Assembly: GCF_009647655.1 (NCBI RefSeq)
Contig: NZ_WJFD01000001.1
Coordinates: forward strand, 2,790,001 to 2,854,000
Origin: Chitinophaga sp. SYP-B3965
Lineage (GTDB): Bacteria > Bacteroidota > Bacteroidia > Chitinophagales > Chitinophagaceae
DNA length: 64,000 bases
Reading direction: 5' to 3'
Positions 61,181 to 64,000 of this stretch are shown here, piece after piece (positions within the stretch are counted from its first letter, which is position 1; the number at the start of each line of letters is the position of its first letter). The notes under the pieces are model-generated. The model had not been told where the DNA came from and did no database searches. It saw nothing but the letters and a program-made list of their open reading frames with translations. The position numbers were made by a program, and so were the translations under genes.

Positions 61181-61294
61181 TTTATTGCTATTGAGATGAA
61201 TGATTGGTCAAATTTAATGTGGACCAGGGACTTGCATGAGGTGCGATCCCGACAATAAGAGGGTGTTTTAAACCATTTACATAAAAAAAATCCA

Positions 61295-61846
61295 TCACTG
61301 TTTCAAATAATGAAGTGCCACACATCCTGATTTGAAATGTATGGTATTGACCAGCTTTAGATCAAGTTTTTCCTGAAGGCTTCCGGGATCCAGCAATAGT
61401 CTCCCCTTTCCCACAATCCCCGGATGAACAACCAGTTTAAATTCATCGATAAGGCCTGCTGAAATCAACTCCGGAAGCATGCTTACACTGTCTACCGATA
61501 TTTTTTTACCGGGTTGCTGTTTCAGTTTCAGGAGTTCTGCCGCAGGGTTGCTACGGATAATCCGCGTTTTTTCGTCACCGCTGTCCAATGATCGTGAAAC
61601 AACAACGCGATCAATAGCGCTAAACCTTTCGGCAAATCTATTTTCAGCTGCTGTGCCGGATTGATCTCTCGCGACATCGCTCCAATAGGGAAACATGAGC
61701 TGATACATGACGCGGCCGAAAAAGTACAGGTCGACATCGTCCATCGTTCCTGTAAAATAATCCATAACTTCTTCGCTTGGATTAAAAGCAGTGTGATCGC
61801 AGTAGCCATCTATGCTAATGTTCATACAGAATGATACAGTTCTCAT
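61295..61846 (-). CDS. RibD C-terminal / dihydrofolate-reductase-like protein, copy 2
   Basis: 183 residues from MRTVSFCMN at 61846; the extension to 61933 is rejected because homology begins at this Met. CMNISIDGYCDH, LYFFGRVMYQLMFPYW, KISVDSVSMLPELISAGLIDEFKLVVHPGIVGKGRLLL. It is a diverged paralogue of the neighbour. A TATTTTTG element lies 20 bases upstream on the minus strand (61867-61874). Confidence 0.87.
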   Translation of the reverse strand: MRTVSFCMNISIDGYCDHTAFNPSEEVMDYFTGTMDDVDLYFFGRVMYQLMFPYWSDVARDQSGTAAENRFAERFSAIDRVVVSRSLDSGDEKTRIIRSNPAAELLKLKQQPGKKISVDSVSMLPELISAGLIDEFKLVVHPGIVGKGRLLLDPGSLQEKLDLKLVNTIHFKSGCVALHYLKQ

Positions 61847-61973
61847 TTTATTAGTTTTTGTTAAACCAAAAATAAGCGAAGCATTAAATATTTCGAGGGG
61901 TATTCCGTGACAAAAAAGGGTCTTTAAGGCCAATTTTCTTTTTGACAGGATCAGGCTTCTGAATCTAAAGATA

Positions 61974-62002
61974 AAAAGCTCATCATAGTGATGAGCTTTT
62001 TT
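61974..62002. terminator. Bidirectional terminator-like hairpin
   Basis: AAAAAGCTCATCA and TGATGAGCTTTTT around TAG. It ends the DUF4199 gene on the minus strand. Confidence 0.8.
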
Positions 62003-62028
62003 ATTGCCTTACAGTTATGTACCATCCA

Positions 62029-62505
62029 TTACTTTTTGCTCCTTATTACAACAGAAACCAAGGCAGAAAATAAGGCACCAGTAACCAATCCCCCAACAAC
62101 ACTTTGTACAATAAAAGCTCCTGTATTCAGCCGGGATCGCGCTTCTTCTGGCGACATCCCTTTAGCAACAGCAAGATCACGCATATTTTTAAAATATTCC
62201 GGAGAGACCAACTGGGTGATGATGAGCTGGTTCACCGGGCTGAATAAGACGATCAGGATAGTCAGCACCATCCCGCTTTTAAATGCTTGTCCAAACGTAA
62301 TTTTCCCCTGGAACACTTTCCGCTTCTTTTCACGCAGCGCAAGAACATAGATCAATAAGGATGGTATAAGGATAAACGTTGAGACGAGTTGCTGATGCTG
62401 GATGTTGGGACCATGCAGCCCGAATAAGCGTTCCAGTAACATCCATACCAGGTACATCCCGAAATTTATTCCTGCCCATTTGAGTTCGGTGTAATATTTT
62501 TTCAT
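62029..62505 (-). CDS. DUF4199-family membrane protein
   Basis: 158 residues with about four transmembrane helices (10-28, 40-58, 75-100, 130-155). The family segment KRKVFQGKITFGQAFKSGMVLTILI and the loop VSPEYFKNMRDLAVAKGMSPEE match DUF4199 proteins of Bacteroidota. No function is established. Single gene. Confidence 0.87.
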   Translation of the reverse strand: MKKYYTELKWAGINFGMYLVWMLLERLFGLHGPNIQHQQLVSTFILIPSLLIYVLALREKKRKVFQGKITFGQAFKSGMVLTILIVLFSPVNQLIITQLVSPEYFKNMRDLAVAKGMSPEEARSRLNTGAFIVQSVVGGLVTGALFSALVSVVIRSKK

Positions 62506-62593
62506 GTTTTTATGCTTTAGATAAAGCTAAATTCGGAACTAGCCTGCGCATAAAAATTTACATATGTTGAGAAACGAAAAAATTATAAACCCC

Positions 62594-62601
62594 TATATTT
62601 G
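62594..62601 (+). promoter_or_regulatory. -7 element of the Crp/Fnr-type gene
   Basis: TATATTTG, 89 bases before the ATG at 62691; a TTG lies 24 bases upstream. The 62506-62690 gap shows nothing else. Confidence 0.4.
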
Positions 62602-62690
62602 AAAACCAAAACCCCAGACTTACTCAAATAAGTTTGCGTACCTCCCTCCGTTAACCACCATTATTTATTCATTCATTAATACCATTTACT

Positions 62691-63335
62691 ATGAACAAAT
62701 CAAACAGAGGCCAGGAGCTGCCTTTCGAATTCCCCTTTACAAACCCCTTCATGCAGACCCAGTTCTGCAACCTGTTCAACATGCTCCGGATATACAATCC
62801 CAATTTCACCAGGGAAGTGATGGACGTTATTATTCCTTTCTGCAAAGTATTTTCCTTTAAGAAAGGCAACATCCTGCTGGATTACGGGGAGGTATGCAAC
62901 TACGTATATTTTGCCGTGTCCGGGCTTGTTACCGCAATAGAGAATCCCGATGGCCGTGAGCGCCACTGCTGGTTTATGGTCATGGGAGATGTTATCATTT
63001 CCATTGATAGCTTTTATACGCAGTCAAAGAGTGAGGAAAAACTAGTGGCATTGGAAGATACTATTTGCATTGCCCTGCATGTGGATGATTTAGAAAAACT
63101 TGGATTAGAATATCCTTCATTTTTGCTGGTGCGCTCCAGGCTTACCGAGTATTATTATCGCGAAGCATATGCGAGGAGCAAATGGATAGGGAAAAAACCG
63201 GCGGAAAGGTACGCTTTGCTCCTGGAGCATTATCCCCGCTTTTTCAACCGGGTATCTGATAAAGCGCTGGCCTCCTACCTGGGTGTTTCTCCGCGTACGT
63301 TCACCCGCATAAAGACTGCCCATTTCTCAAAATGA
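62691..63335 (+). CDS. Crp/Fnr-family transcriptional regulator
   Basis: 214 residues. Cyclic-nucleotide-binding-like barrel (about 40-150; KVFSFKKGNILLDYGEVCNYVYFAVSG) and a C-terminal helix-turn-helix (VSDKALASYLGVSPRTFTRIK). The Glu and Arg of the classic cAMP phosphate cassette are not present, so the ligand is unknown, as in many Bacteroidota members. It starts with the polar MNKSNRGQELP extension. Confidence 0.88.
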   Translation: MNKSNRGQELPFEFPFTNPFMQTQFCNLFNMLRIYNPNFTREVMDVIIPFCKVFSFKKGNILLDYGEVCNYVYFAVSGLVTAIENPDGRERHCWFMVMGDVIISIDSFYTQSKSEEKLVALEDTICIALHVDDLEKLGLEYPSFLLVRSRLTEYYYREAYARSKWIGKKPAERYALLLEHYPRFFNRVSDKALASYLGVSPRTFTRIKTAHFSK

Positions 63336-63437
63336 GGCCAGATGTCTCCATTTTTTCATATTCACGTGCGTAAATTTGCGGAACCGAGTAATGCATTTTC
63401 CTCCGTGAGCATCCCGCACTAACCAAACCATAACGAA

Positions 63438-63466
63438 TTAAAAAACCCCGGCAGATGCCGGGGTTC
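63438..63466 (-). terminator. Terminator of the small-protein gene pair
   Basis: AACCCCGGCA and TGCCGGGGTT with a two-base loop; T run on the minus strand, 10 bases past the stop at 63476. Confidence 0.8.
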
Positions 63467-63475
63467 CAGAAACAC

Positions 63476-63682
63476 TTATTCCTGTTCCTTAGCAGCCTGA
63501 CCGAGGCCGGTCATTACGCTGCCTGCTATCGCTACACCGCCGGCTATTTCGGCGATGGTAACAGGCAACTCTACCGGCAACCCCAATACCGCAGCAGCAA
63601 TAGCGGTAAGGAGAAGGCCCAGGTTACGCACCTTCCTGAAAAAGGGAGGTGTGGGAGCAACTATGCGATGCAGTAATTCCAT
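63476..63682 (-). CDS. Small hydrophobic protein
   Basis: 68 residues from MELLHRIVAP at 63682; a longer frame to 63718 is possible. FFRKVRNLGLLLTAIAAAVL, then AGGVAIAGSVMTGLGQAAK gives two transmembrane helices. I recall similar small proteins of Bacteroidota, some near phage or mobile genes, but no function is known. It follows the next gene on the same strand. Confidence 0.65.
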   Translation of the reverse strand: MELLHRIVAPTPPFFRKVRNLGLLLTAIAAAVLGLPVELPVTIAEIAGGVAIAGSVMTGLGQAAKEQE

Positions 63683-63717
63683 CTGATATAATTTAAATGT
63701 TAGAAAATATGGAACCA

Positions 63718-64000
63718 TTATGCGGGATTATCCACACCGATCAACTGCAGGCCATTGAACCTGCTGTTATTGACCGGGTATTGGAAATTCCCTTCCTGCA
63801 ACAGGAACTCAATGCCAAGAGCGATCAACACCGGATCTGTGTTATTGGCAGGCAATTGGGCATTGATCGTAAAAGACGGTGTGGCTGCATCATCCAACGC
63901 CTGGATACCACTTATGCCCATCGCAAATACATACTTCCCTTCATCAAAATTGATGGCCGCCGCAGCGATCTTCATTCTGAAGTGCGTGGCATTCGGAGGC
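63718..64000 (-). CDS. Hypothetical protein, 5' partial
   Basis: The frame runs past the window edge: the upstream codons read PPNATHFR before MKIAAAAINFDEGKY, so the ATG at 63975 is internal. The visible 94 residues show FAMGISGIQALDD and FTINAQLPANNTDPVLIALGIEF. No domain recognised. It is 35 bp upstream of the small hydrophobic protein. Confidence 0.6.
   Translation of the reverse strand, partial: PPNATHFRMKIAAAAINFDEGKYVFAMGISGIQALDDAATPSFTINAQLPANNTDPVLIALGIEFLLQEGNFQYPVNNSRFNGLQLIGVDNPA

Overview
The window looks like a chromosomal segment of a Bacteroidota bacterium, most likely a Chitinophaga-like member of the Chitinophagaceae. The signs are Bacteroidota-restricted families (proteins resembling DUF3667, DUF3810 and DUF4199, an S46 dipeptidyl peptidase, a stand-alone two-component-regulator propeller), many promoters of the TAnnTTTG type, few purine-rich ribosome binding sites, and the yceD-rpmF-plsX cluster. 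The genus is an inference from gene content. No database search was possible.

Layout. 1-16.2 kb is ordinary core: a 5'-cut serine dehydratase, an M23 peptidase, a methylmalonyl-CoA mutase catalytic subunit without its B12 domain, a methyltransferase, ThuA-like and DPP11-like proteins, dihydrolipoyl dehydrogenase, LolA, an aroK-DUF423-ftsK operon, a phosphopantetheinyl transferase and dcd. 15.8-17.5 kb is a coupled trio (exported Dabb protein, DinB, esterase). 17.6-25.5 kb is one seven-gene molybdenum hydroxylase operon: two [2Fe-2S]/molybdopterin subunit pairs, then a cysteine desulfurase, XdhC and a MocA-type cytidylyltransferase, so enzyme and cofactor maturation are encoded together. 25.5-49 kb returns to core: serine hydrolase, yggS-tlpA, acyl-CoA dehydrogenase, arginase, two large sensor kinases, yceD-rpmF-plsX, mazG, tex, and an operon of a DUF3667 protein, enoyl-CoA hydratase, carbonic anhydrase and a lipoprotein.

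Two tRNA genes (Gly-GCC, Leu-UAA) at 49.0-49.2 kb mark the start of an AT-rich accessory region. From the tRNA-Leu 3' end to about 57.0 kb it looks like a genomic island. It holds a small ORF reading into a tRNA-end-like sequence, an HExxH protein, a broken radC, and a two-gene operon that is the best candidate for an undescribed system: a PrrC/RloC-like AAA_13 ATPase with zinc-hook and R/E/H residues, followed by a fusion of an HD phosphohydrolase with an HSP90-type (GHKL) ATPase. A membrane-anchored small protein lies just downstream. A 12-nt copy of the tRNA-Leu 3' end recurs at 57,001. No integrase is present.

From 57.0 to 59.5 kb a cassette is duplicated. Each copy has a terminator, a regulator gene (intact in copy 2, reduced to a 13-nt relic in copy 1), an identical 31-nt block with three TTTACA boxes, and a downstream gene (a seven-bladed propeller protein in copy 1, a truncated hydrolase in copy 2). 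The regulator is a membrane-tethered winged-helix protein whose operator is probably the TTTACA block. From 59.5 kb to the end the window holds a YceI lipoprotein, an RHS-tail-like gene fragment, two RibD/DHFR-like reductases, a DUF4199 protein, a Crp/Fnr regulator and two small proteins, the last cut by the window end.
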